Assembly (NCBI GenBank): GCA_004297235.1
Contig: SCUR01000244.1
Span: 1 to 7,134 of the forward strand
DNA length: 7,134 bases
Origin: Candidatus Manganitrophaceae bacterium
GTDB taxonomy: Bacteria; Nitrospirota; Nitrospiria; SBBL01; Manganitrophaceae
Reading direction: 5' to 3'
Shown here: positions 1 through 5,286 of the stretch, piece by piece
Layout: each line of letters starts with the position of its first letter
How positions within the stretch are numbered: position 1 is the stretch's first letter
Program-made: the position numbers and the translations under genes
The notes under the pieces: model-generated
What the model was told of the DNA's origin: nothing
The model's database searches: none
The model's input: the letters and a program-made list of their open reading frames with translations, nothing else

Positions 1-161
1 CCCCAAAGCAGGCCGGGGACCTCCCCGTAGGCCCAGCTCAAGCAATAAGCCAAGACCAACGCCAGATCCGGCTTGACCCCGCCGATCTCGATTTTTTCCA
101 AGAGAAGGGTCTGAACCGGAATCAAAAACAAGAAAACAGCGATCCGCAGGAACCACTTCAT
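1..161 (-). CDS. mreD: Rod shape-determining protein MreD, N-terminal part (runs off left edge)
   Basis: The reading frame starts at ATG 161-159 and runs off the left end of the window after 53 complete codons. The visible protein begins MKWFLRIAVFLF, a hydrophobic first membrane segment (about residues 4-21). The segment KPDLALVLAY follows at residues 30-39, and then a Gly-containing hydrophobic stretch. This PDL-then-hydrophobic-helix arrangement is typical of MreD, a small multi-pass inner-membrane protein of the elongasome. The start overlaps the mreC stop in an ATGA, which suggests translational coupling; no good Shine-Dalgarno site precedes it. Position directly after mreB and mreC is the strongest support. 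Membrane topology beyond the first one or two helices cannot be seen here. Confidence 0.85.
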   Translation of the reverse strand, partial: MKWFLRIAVFLFLIPVQTLLLEKIEIGGVKPDLALVLAYCLSWAYGEVPGLLW

Positions 162-1009
162 CGGACCGTTCCCGTTCCGAGTTTCTCGTGGGCCTCTCCG
201 GTGGAGGTGATCACCAAGACCTCCTCCAGCTTCGAGAAATCAATTTGCGGGGTCACCTTGACCTGAAGGAAGAGTTCATGCTCTTTCTTCTCCACTTTTT
301 CGATCTCTCCGACCTTGAGGCCCTTCGCGAAACTTCCTTCAAGACCGGAGGTCACGAGAATATCTCCGACGACCACTTCCGAGAAATGGGGAAGATATTT
401 CAGACGAATCGCGCCGTCCTCCATCCCTTGAACGATCCCTTCATCCCGGGTTCGCTGCACGATCGCGGCGACGGCGCTGCTCCGATCGGTCATGAGCAGA
501 ATCTGGGCGTGATGCGGGCCGGTCTTGATGACCTTTCCGACCACCCCCGCGGGGGTAATCACCCCCATATCGACCTTGACTCCGTCGGTTTCCCCTTTAT
601 TAATGATGATCGTTCGAAACCAGTGGGTCGGCTCCCGGCCGATCACGCTGGCCGCCACCAAGCCGAACGGAGCACTTTGCTTGTACTCAAGGATCGTCTG
701 GAGCCGCTCTCCAAGCGCCCCTTCTTCTTTGAGGAGATTATTCTCCCCCCGGAGGCGCTCCACCTCGGCACGAAGCTGCTCGTTTTCTTGGCGGACGTGG
801 ATGAGATTGATATAGCCGTACCAAACCCTGCCGATGCCGTTCAGAACCGCATAGGTGCCTTGCTGAACGTAATAAACCGCTCCTCCGATCGGCACTTCCA
901 ACCACCGAAGCGGCTTCTTTTGAAGTTCCGGGGAAATCAGCACCACCGCTAAGGCCAGAATAAAGGAGAGGATGAGAAAACGCCGATAGAGATTCCTCCG
1001 GCGGAGCAT
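158..1009 (-). CDS. mreC: Rod shape-determining protein MreC
   Basis: MreC is a bitopic inner-membrane protein whose periplasmic domain connects MreB filaments with the cell-wall elongation enzymes. The 283-residue product has a basic N-terminus (MLRRRNLYRR), one membrane helix at about 11-26, a heptad-like coiled coil at about 70-110 rich in Glu, Leu and Arg, and then the two-barrel beta domain. The family's signature near the end is visible at residues 215-234 (GDILVTSGLEGSFAKGLKVG); the position after Phe is Ala, where I would expect Pro in many homologues. Length is normal for the family. It lies 74 nt after mreB and overlaps mreD by 4 nt. The annotated ATG at 1009-1007 has no Shine-Dalgarno site at normal distance. 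A perfect AAGGAGG lies 26 nt upstream, 8 nt before an in-frame ATC, so the true start may be six codons earlier, at 1027. Confidence 0.96.
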   Translation of the reverse strand: MLRRRNLYRRFLILSFILALAVVLISPELQKKPLRWLEVPIGGAVYYVQQGTYAVLNGIGRVWYGYINLIHVRQENEQLRAEVERLRGENNLLKEEGALGERLQTILEYKQSAPFGLVAASVIGREPTHWFRTIIINKGETDGVKVDMGVITPAGVVGKVIKTGPHHAQILLMTDRSSAVAAIVQRTRDEGIVQGMEDGAIRLKYLPHFSEVVVGDILVTSGLEGSFAKGLKVGEIEKVEKKEHELFLQVKVTPQIDFSKLEEVLVITSTGEAHEKLGTGTVR

Positions 1010-1035
1010 GCGTTGTAGCTGTGCGATTGAAAAAC

Positions 1036-1042
1036 CCTCCTT
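1036..1042 (-). promoter_or_regulatory. Strong Shine-Dalgarno site ahead of mreC, no canonical start in range
   Basis: On the minus strand AAGGAGG is a full match to the anti-Shine-Dalgarno sequence. No ATG, GTG or TTG in any frame lies between it and the mreC ATG at 1009, which is 26 nt away. The in-frame ATC at 1027-1025 is 8 nt downstream, the normal distance. Either mreC uses a rare ATC start, or the RNA folds to bring the ATG closer, or the match is fortuitous. Confidence 0.5.
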
Positions 1043-1083
1043 AAGATCCGATCCCTTTTCTGAAATCTTCGGCGTGAAGCGCT

Positions 1084-2118
1084 CTACTGAGAGGCGATTG
1101 AAATCCGTCGGAGCAGACTCAGCTGATCGAGCGCCTTTCCCGTCCCCAGCGCCACCGTATTCAAAGGGTTATCGACTGTGATGATCGGAAGGTTCGTTTC
1201 CTCGCGAAGACGAATGTCCATTCCGCGCAAGAGCGATCCGCCCCCGGTTAAGACAATGCCCCGGTCGATGATATCCCCCGCCAGCTCCGGGGGGGTGTTC
1301 TCCAACGCCACCTTGATCGCATTAACGATGGCGGAGATCGGCTCGGCCAGCGCCTCCCGGATCTCTCCGTCGTCGATCACCAATGTCTTCGGAATGCCGG
1401 AGATCAGATCCCGTCCCTTGATCATGTAGGTCTTCTTCTCTTCCAAGGGATACGCGGAGCCGATTTCGAACTTGATCTGCTCCGCCATATGATCTCCGAT
1501 GAGGAGATTGTATTTTCGCTTGATGTAGTTGACGATCGCGTCGTCCATTTTGTCTCCGGCCACCTTGACCGATTCCGAGTAGACGATGCCGGCGAGCGAG
1601 ATCACCGCGATGTCGGTCGTTCCGCCGCCGATGTCGACCACCATATTGCCCGAAGGCTCGGCGATGGGGAGCCCCGCGCCGATCGCCGCGGCGATCGGCT
1701 GCTCGATCAGATAAACCTCGCGCGCGCCGGCCAACTCCGCGGAGTCCCGAACCGCCCGCTGCTCCACCTGCGTCACACGGGAAGGAACCCCGATGATCAC
1801 CCGGGGACGAACAAAGGTGTTCCGGTTATGGGCCTTCTTGATGAAGTGATTCAGCATCTTCTCGGCAATCTCGAAATCGGCGATCACGCCGTCTTTCATC
1901 GGCCGGATGGCGACGATGTTTCCGGGGGTGCGCCCCAACATCTTCTTCGCTTCCGCGCCGATCGCGACGACCTTTCCCGATTTGCGCTCAATCGCCACCA
2001 CCGAAGGCTCGTTGATGACGATCCCCTTACCTCTCACGTAGACCAGCGTGTTCGCTGTTCCCAGATCAATGGCCAAGTCGTTCGAAAACCACCCCAAGAT
2101 GCTGCTTGTCAGTCCCAT
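1084..2118 (-). CDS. mreB: Cell-shape actin homologue MreB
   Basis: MreB is the bacterial actin that polymerises with ATP on the inner face of the membrane and guides peptidoglycan synthesis along the cell side. The 344-residue product has normal length and all nucleotide-binding motifs: phosphate-1 loop DLGTAN at 18-23, the LIEQP segment with the likely catalytic Glu at 139, phosphate-2 loop DIGGGTTD at 162-169, and the adenosine motif TGGG at 291-294. The N-terminal stretch MGLTSSILGWFS resembles the short amphipathic membrane-binding helix found in Gram-negative MreB. The start at ATG 2118-2116 is supported by an upstream GAGGGG (2127-2122), with the purine-rich run continuing to the start codon. 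The gene begins 10 nt after the RDD-family gene and is followed by mreC, so it is probably transcribed from the promoter upstream of the RDD gene. Nothing is missing or unusual in the protein. Confidence 0.98.
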   Translation of the reverse strand: MGLTSSILGWFSNDLAIDLGTANTLVYVRGKGIVINEPSVVAIERKSGKVVAIGAEAKKMLGRTPGNIVAIRPMKDGVIADFEIAEKMLNHFIKKAHNRNTFVRPRVIIGVPSRVTQVEQRAVRDSAELAGAREVYLIEQPIAAAIGAGLPIAEPSGNMVVDIGGGTTDIAVISLAGIVYSESVKVAGDKMDDAIVNYIKRKYNLLIGDHMAEQIKFEIGSAYPLEEKKTYMIKGRDLISGIPKTLVIDDGEIREALAEPISAIVNAIKVALENTPPELAGDIIDRGIVLTGGGSLLRGMDIRLREETNLPIITVDNPLNTVALGTGKALDQLSLLRRISIASQ

Positions 2119-2128
2119 TCTCCCCTCA

Positions 2129-2608
2129 TCATTTTTCTAAAGATTCAAACACAGCGTGATCCAACACCTGCGTCTTCGCCAATTCGTCCCCCACGCGCAA
2201 CCCTTTCGGACTGCCGATCATTAAAAGCATTTCAAAACCGACGATCATCAATGAGAACAACCAACCGACATAAGGAATGTGAAATATCAAATAAGCAATC
2301 GCCAGCGGAAAATTGCGGAGGATCGATTCCTTGAAGGAGGCCTTTTTTCGAGTTGTAGGCGTGATAATCTGAAGGCCGATCAGCTGCTTTCCGATGCTTC
2401 TCCCTTCGGCAAAACCATCGGCGATCAAAAGGTAGGTCAACCCTGCCAAAAAGGTGATCTGAAGCGGTACTTCATAAATCGCGGCGACAACCAAAAAATC
2501 GAGGAACTTTGCGATAAACCGATGGAGGATGCTCGCTTTGGGATAAACCCAAGAACCGACGACCTCCTCATCTTGCTCCGTCAACACAAGGACCTTTCGT
2601 CCAGTCAT
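2129..2608 (-). CDS. RDD-family integral membrane protein, first gene of the mre operon
   Basis: The 159-residue product matches the RDD family of small multi-pass membrane proteins, named for conserved Arg and Asp residues. R30 and D37 lie in HRFIAKFLDFLV at the start of the first helix, the loop GRSIGKQLIGLQI lies at 69-81, R98 follows in RNFP, and the protein closes with a VGDELAKTQVL segment at 139-149. Hydrophobic helices are at about 36-45, 50-65 and 100-131. The biochemical role of most RDD proteins is not settled; some have been linked to transport or envelope functions. It is 10 nt upstream of mreB in the same direction, suggesting a role tied to envelope growth, but that is inference. 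The start is uncertain: the ATG at 2608 lies only about 11 nt downstream of a TATAAT box and lacks a ribosome site, whereas GTG at 2587-2585 (codon 8) has GAAAGG 5 nt upstream. The RDD domain begins later than either start. Confidence 0.85.
   Translation of the reverse strand: MTGRKVLVLTEQDEEVVGSWVYPKASILHRFIAKFLDFLVVAAIYEVPLQITFLAGLTYLLIADGFAEGRSIGKQLIGLQIITPTTRKKASFKESILRNFPLAIAYLIFHIPYVGWLFSLMIVGFEMLLMIGSPKGLRVGDELAKTQVLDHAVFESLEK
2593..2598 (-). promoter_or_regulatory. Shine-Dalgarno-like GAAAGG inside the 5' end of the RDD reading frame
   Basis: On the minus strand GAAAGG ends 5 nt before GTG 2587-2585 and 8 nt before TTG 2584-2582, both in frame with the RDD gene. Together with the closeness of the promoter to ATG 2608, this favours a start seven or eight codons downstream of the first ATG. 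Confidence 0.4.
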
Positions 2609-2619
2609 AAATAGATGCC

Positions 2620-2650
2620 ATTATACATCAAAAATTAAAAAATGTTTCAA
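2620..2650 (-). promoter_or_regulatory. Probable sigma-70-type promoter for the RDD-mreBCD operon
   Basis: On the minus strand a perfect -10 box TATAAT (2625-2620) follows a near-consensus -35 box TTGAAA (2650-2645) with a 19-nt, A/T-rich spacer, slightly longer than the ideal 17. Transcription would begin near 2612-2616, giving a leader of only about 4-8 nt to ATG 2608 or about 25-30 nt to GTG 2587. It is the best promoter candidate in the window and sits in the divergent gap. Confidence 0.6.
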
Positions 2651-2679
2651 GAAATTTGTCGTCGCTTACAGCAGAGGGG

Positions 2680-2708
2680 TTGCTTTTTCCGCGGTCCGGT
2701 GTTATCCT
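2680..2708 (+). promoter_or_regulatory. Probable promoter of the SurA-N-domain gene (extended -10)
   Basis: A weak -35 TTGCTT (2680-2685) is followed after exactly 17 nt by TATCCT (2703-2708), which matches four of six -10 positions. It is preceded by TG at 2700-2701, one base upstream, forming an extended -10 element that can compensate for the poor -35. Transcription would start near 2715, just before the ribosome site GAGGAGG at 2721-2727. Confidence 0.45.
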
Positions 2709-2732
2709 AGCCTCCGTTTCGAGGAGGAAACC

Positions 2733-3404
2733 TTGCTCAAAGTCATTCGAAAAGGCGCCATCGAAAATCCCTGGTTCTTCCGGATCATCATGGGAGCGAT
2801 TGCATTGGCCTTCACCATCACGATGGGATGGTGGGGCTTCGACGGCTCCCACGACAACGCCGTCGCCAAGGTCGATCGCGCTTCGATCTCTATCGAGGAG
2901 TATCAACGCGCCTACCAAAACGCGTCCAACTTCTACCGGCAGATCTTTCAGGATAAGTACGACGAGAAAGAGCTCCGGAAGCGAGTGATCGATGAGCTGG
3001 TTGATCGGAAACTTTGGCTGCAAGAAGCCCGGCAAATGAAGCTGTCGGTCAGCGATGAGGAGCTAAAGCGGTCGATCACCCAACTTCCCGGATTTCAAAA
3101 GGACGGCAAATTCGATCCGGAACTTTACCGTCGCATCCTCGCCCTAGAGCATTATACCCCCGAAGGCTTCGAACGGCAACATCGGGAGGAGCTCCTGGTC
3201 GATAAGGTGAAAGCGCTCGTGAAAGAGTCGGTCGCCCTGACCCCGTCCGAGGAAGAAGAGGCAAAGAAGAGCAACCCCGCCAACCCCGATCCGGACAGAG
3301 CGGTCTCCGACCTGCTCTTTCAAAAAAAGCAGAGGGCGCTGAATGCCTACACCCTCGCACTCCGACAGAAAGCCTCCGTCAACGTGAAGGAAGAACTCCT
3401 CTAA
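2733..3404 (+). CDS. Membrane-anchored SurA/PpiD N-terminal-type chaperone lacking a PPIase domain
   Basis: The 223-residue product starts with a short basic segment (MLKVIRKGAI), then one hydrophobic helix at about 14-33, giving a PpiD-like topology: anchored in the inner membrane and exposed to the periplasm. Residues 45-170 resemble the SurA N-terminal chaperone domain. They contain VAKVDRASISIEEYQRAY near 44-61, a helical ELRKRVIDELVDRKLWLQEA segment at about 80-99, and the DGKFDPELYRRIL...YTPEGFERQHREELL pattern at about 124-155 that these proteins share. The parvulin PPIase domain that normally follows is absent; the protein ends soon after in a charged, Pro/Asn-containing tail. It probably binds unfolded envelope proteins without isomerase activity. 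The start is TTG, chosen because GAGGAGG lies 5 nt upstream and translation from there gives the complete anchor. It is a single gene, divergent from the mre operon and convergent with the proteasome operon. Confidence 0.82.
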   Translation: MLKVIRKGAIENPWFFRIIMGAIALAFTITMGWWGFDGSHDNAVAKVDRASISIEEYQRAYQNASNFYRQIFQDKYDEKELRKRVIDELVDRKLWLQEARQMKLSVSDEELKRSITQLPGFQKDGKFDPELYRRILALEHYTPEGFERQHREELLVDKVKALVKESVALTPSEEEEAKKSNPANPDPDRAVSDLLFQKKQRALNAYTLALRQKASVNVKEELL

Positions 3405-3477
3405 TCGGTTTCGGACAAACCAAAAACGAAGAGAAGCCCCCCTCTCTCTCTTTCCTTTCCCCGGAGCGATCGCAAGA
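3405..3477. other. Convergent intergenic gap
   Basis: This 73-nt gap lies between the ends of the SurA-N-domain gene and the PilZ gene. It holds a C/T-rich tract, the weak hairpin described separately, and one GCGATCGC octamer at 3466-3473. I see no small gene or promoter in it. Confidence 0.6.
3422..3452 (-). terminator. Weak intrinsic-terminator-like hairpin after the PilZ gene
   Basis: On the minus strand AAGAGA (3452-3447) and TCTCTT (3434-3429) form a perfect 6-bp inverted repeat around a 12-nt G-rich loop, followed after two bases by TTTTT (3426-3422). It lies in the 73-nt gap between two converging genes, where a terminator is expected. The stem is short and not GC-rich, so the call is tentative. 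For the plus-strand gene the same stem is followed only by a C/T-rich tract. Confidence 0.3.
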
Positions 3478-3801
3478 CTATAAATGAAGTCTTTCGATCA
3501 ACGCCTTATATTCATCGGGGATCTCAAGGAGATGTACCCCCATTCCATATTTCTGGATCACACGGTTGAAGGCAGGAGGAATCCGCTTCGCCCACATGAC
3601 AATGCCGCGACAGTGGACGATTTTCCCGTCAGGGAGGGTCAATTCGAGTTGAAGCTTGGTGTTGGGTATGAAGACAAAATTGGTTTTCAGGAAAATTCCG
3701 GTTGAAGAGAGATCGTGCGTAAATGCCGTTCTGTCCGGCTTTTGATCTCCGAATCGAACGGACAGGCGCTTCAGGAAACGTTTCTTCCCTCTTTTTTCCA
3801 T
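3478..3801 (-). CDS. PilZ-domain protein, probable cyclic di-GMP binder
   Basis: The 107-residue product is a stand-alone PilZ domain. Both halves of the c-di-GMP site are intact: RxxxR as RFLKR at residues 8-12, and (D/N)xSxxG as DLSSTG at 30-35. After these come the beta strands typical of the fold, including KLQLELTLPDGK at 49-60 and HCRGIVMW at 63-70, and the closing KYGMGVHLLEI at 84-94. Single-domain PilZ proteins usually act as adaptors that change partner behaviour when c-di-GMP binds; the partner cannot be read from the sequence. The gene begins 3 nt after the stop of the 186-residue gene and has only a poor ribosome site, so translation is probably coupled. It is the last gene of the minus-strand operon that starts with the proteasome genes. 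Function as a c-di-GMP receptor is inferred from motifs. Confidence 0.88.
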   Translation of the reverse strand: MEKRGKKRFLKRLSVRFGDQKPDRTAFTHDLSSTGIFLKTNFVFIPNTKLQLELTLPDGKIVHCRGIVMWAKRIPPAFNRVIQKYGMGVHLLEIPDEYKALIERLHL

Positions 3802-3804
3802 GCG

Positions 3805-4365
3805 TCAGCTTAGGATTTGTTTTTTGGACTGCCATTCCTTCGAACGGTCCAACTCCTCACGAATCAAACCCAATCCTGCGATACAGACCTCAAAATTCTC
3901 GGAGAGCTTGCGGTAAAGCAGGGTCCATTCCTTAAATCGACCATAGTTGAACTCGGCGGCTCGCCGATAGGACCGCTTTCCCACCCGAACATAATCGATC
4001 AGGAAATCAGGATGGGGGATGCGCTTCTCCGACTTCAGCCGCTTCAAATATTCAGGAAAGAGACCGGTCATGAAGAGGGTATAGTCGCCGATGTGCCGAT
4101 TCACCTCCCATTCGCGCTCGATGGTCTGGGCCCGAAGCAGAATGTCTCCTTCCATCAACATCTCGGCGACGGTGTCGACCCGATTCCCCTGGCTGCTCCG
4201 AATGGCATAAAGACAATCGGTTCTCGTGAAATAAAGTAAAAGGTTCGAGATATATTCGGTAACGAGCGGATCGGACCAATTTAATGTTTGATTGAAACTC
4301 TTTTCAGTGAGGATGAAAAAGTGCAGACGCAGTGGATGATTGTCAGGAATGCCGCTTTCCAACAT
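3805..4365 (-). CDS. Uncharacterised mostly helical protein in the proteasome/M23/PilZ operon
   Basis: I cannot assign this 186-residue protein to a characterised family. It has no signal peptide and no clear membrane helix, and looks cytoplasmic and largely alpha-helical, with many aromatic and charged residues. Likely conserved spots, judging from their composition, are TEYISNLLLYFTRTDCLY (36-53), the Glu/Arg-rich EREWEVNRHIGDYTLFMTGLF (83-103), DYVRVGKRSYRRAAEF (124-139) and LSENFEVCIAGLGLIREEL (154-172). E87, H91 and D94 are spaced so that they might coordinate a metal or bind a ligand, but that is speculation. The start is ATG 4365-4363, with GGGGG 6 nt upstream. It begins 42 nt after the M23 gene and ends 3 nt before the PilZ gene. 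The tight link to PilZ suggests a shared function, perhaps with this protein as the PilZ partner. I have only a vague memory of similar hypothetical proteins in other phyla. Confidence 0.8.
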   Translation of the reverse strand: MLESGIPDNHPLRLHFFILTEKSFNQTLNWSDPLVTEYISNLLLYFTRTDCLYAIRSSQGNRVDTVAEMLMEGDILLRAQTIEREWEVNRHIGDYTLFMTGLFPEYLKRLKSEKRIPHPDFLIDYVRVGKRSYRRAAEFNYGRFKEWTLLYRKLSENFEVCIAGLGLIREELDRSKEWQSKKQILS

Positions 4366-4392
4366 CAGGAACCCCCGAAATGCGAAAGCCTT

Positions 4393-4408
4393 AAACGATC
4401 ATTCGTTT
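4393..4408. repeat. Short inverted repeat after the M23 peptidase gene
   Basis: AAACGA (4393-4398) and TCGTTT (4403-4408) are perfect complements around a 4-nt loop and overlap the stop codon of the M23 gene. The stem is short and A/T-rich with no T-run on the minus strand, so it is not a convincing terminator; it could be a weak RNA hairpin between operon genes. Confidence 0.3.
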
Positions 4409-5286
4409 CAACCGAGCTTCTTTTCGATTAAAGAGAAGGGATTCACGCGGGCCCCGTTAAGCCGCACCCCCCAATGAAGATGAGGACCGGTCGCCCGGCC
4501 CGATTGTCCCACCGCCCCGATCGTTTGCCCTTTTTTGACCGTCTCTCCTTCTGTCACGTTGACTTCGGAGAGATGAAAATACATGCTGAACAGACCGAGG
4601 CCATGATCAATGACGATCGATCGGCCGTTAAAATAAAAATCGCCGACCATAATTATTTTGCCGGCATTCGACGCCAGGACCGGAGCGCCCAACGGCGCGC
4701 CGATATCCTCTCCGGTGTGCGGGTTTCTCGGCTGGCCATTCATGATGCGCCGAAATCCGAATTTCCCCATCGGCTTCCCTTCGGTTGGCACGATAAAATC
4801 CTCTTGCCATAATCTCCGATCGTCGCTCTTATTGAAGATGACCTTAAACTGCTCCTGCTCTTTCTCGACCCTCGCCAGCGTGGGAGGATCGAGATCGACC
4901 ATCGCCTTGGGAAGCTTCAACGTTTCAGTACCGAACGAGGCCGACACAATTTGAATCGGATACGCCCGATGACCGCTCGATTCTTTCTTTTTCCATGTGA
5001 CCGACAGCGGCTGAGAGCCGGTCGGTTGGGCCAAGTCGATCCCGATCATCGCGGCGAACTCCTCCGCATTTTTTTTGAAGAACGGAATCGGCTGGTTTAA
5101 GAAAGTCCCTACTACGGACTCCACATCCGGTTCGAGTGAAAGGGTGATGAGAACGATCTCTCCCTGCTTCACTTGAACGGGAGCGGCCGTGTCCTGCGCC
5201 CGGAGCGGTGTCGGCAATAAAAAAAGGAGGAGGGAGAGAAGGGTGGCTGTCCCGATCGGACTATTTAGAGGGCGTTGCAGCGGCAA
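4408..5286 (-). CDS. Secreted M23 (LytM-type) metallopeptidase, probable peptidoglycan hydrolase
   Basis: The 292-residue product begins with a Sec-type signal peptide: hydrophobic core at about 13-25, then a likely cleavage after LRA at about residue 30. Residues 35-160 form a beta-rich N-terminal domain like those preceding many M23 domains. The LytM/M23 catalytic domain follows at about 175-288. All zinc and catalytic residues are present: H190 and D194 in HTGED, H238 in YFHLS, and H269 and H271 in GPHLHWG. It should therefore be an active zinc endopeptidase cutting peptidoglycan cross-links in the periplasm, rather than a degenerate activator such as EnvC or NlpD. The start is TTG 5286-5284: AAAGGA lies 5 nt upstream, an in-frame stop is found just upstream, and no later start preserves the signal peptide. 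It overlaps the 3' end of pafA by 26 nt in a different frame and is followed after 42 nt by the uncharacterised gene. Confidence 0.94.
   Translation of the reverse strand: MPLQRPLNSPIGTATLLSLLLFLLPTPLRAQDTAAPVQVKQGEIVLITLSLEPDVESVVGTFLNQPIPFFKKNAEEFAAMIGIDLAQPTGSQPLSVTWKKKESSGHRAYPIQIVSASFGTETLKLPKAMVDLDPPTLARVEKEQEQFKVIFNKSDDRRLWQEDFIVPTEGKPMGKFGFRRIMNGQPRNPHTGEDIGAPLGAPVLASNAGKIIMVGDFYFNGRSIVIDHGLGLFSMYFHLSEVNVTEGETVKKGQTIGAVGQSGRATGPHLHWGVRLNGARVNPFSLIEKKLG

Noticed and set aside
188..952. Long plus-strand open frame opposite mreC (254 codons)
   Set aside because: It is the antisense of a clear mreC. Its product is rich in His, Asp and Arg with no recognisable domain, as expected for a shadow frame in GC-rich coding DNA.
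1489..2334. Long plus-strand open frame opposite mreB and the RDD gene (281 codons)
   Set aside because: It spans the antisense of two well-supported genes, and its Asp/Arg/His-rich composition is typical of an antisense artefact.
2628..3035. Minus-strand open frame opposite the SurA-N-domain gene
   Set aside because: The plus-strand gene has a membrane anchor, family pattern and ribosome site, whereas the antisense frame has none of these and covers the promoters.
3076..3360. Minus-strand Arg/Pro/Gly-rich open frame
   Set aside because: Its composition is typical of a shadow frame; it lies wholly inside the chaperone gene.
3466..3473. GCGATCGC octamer palindrome (HIP1-like)
   Set aside because: I noticed it only here, in a short intergenic gap. 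HIP1 matters as a highly repeated element in cyanobacteria, and one copy can occur by chance.
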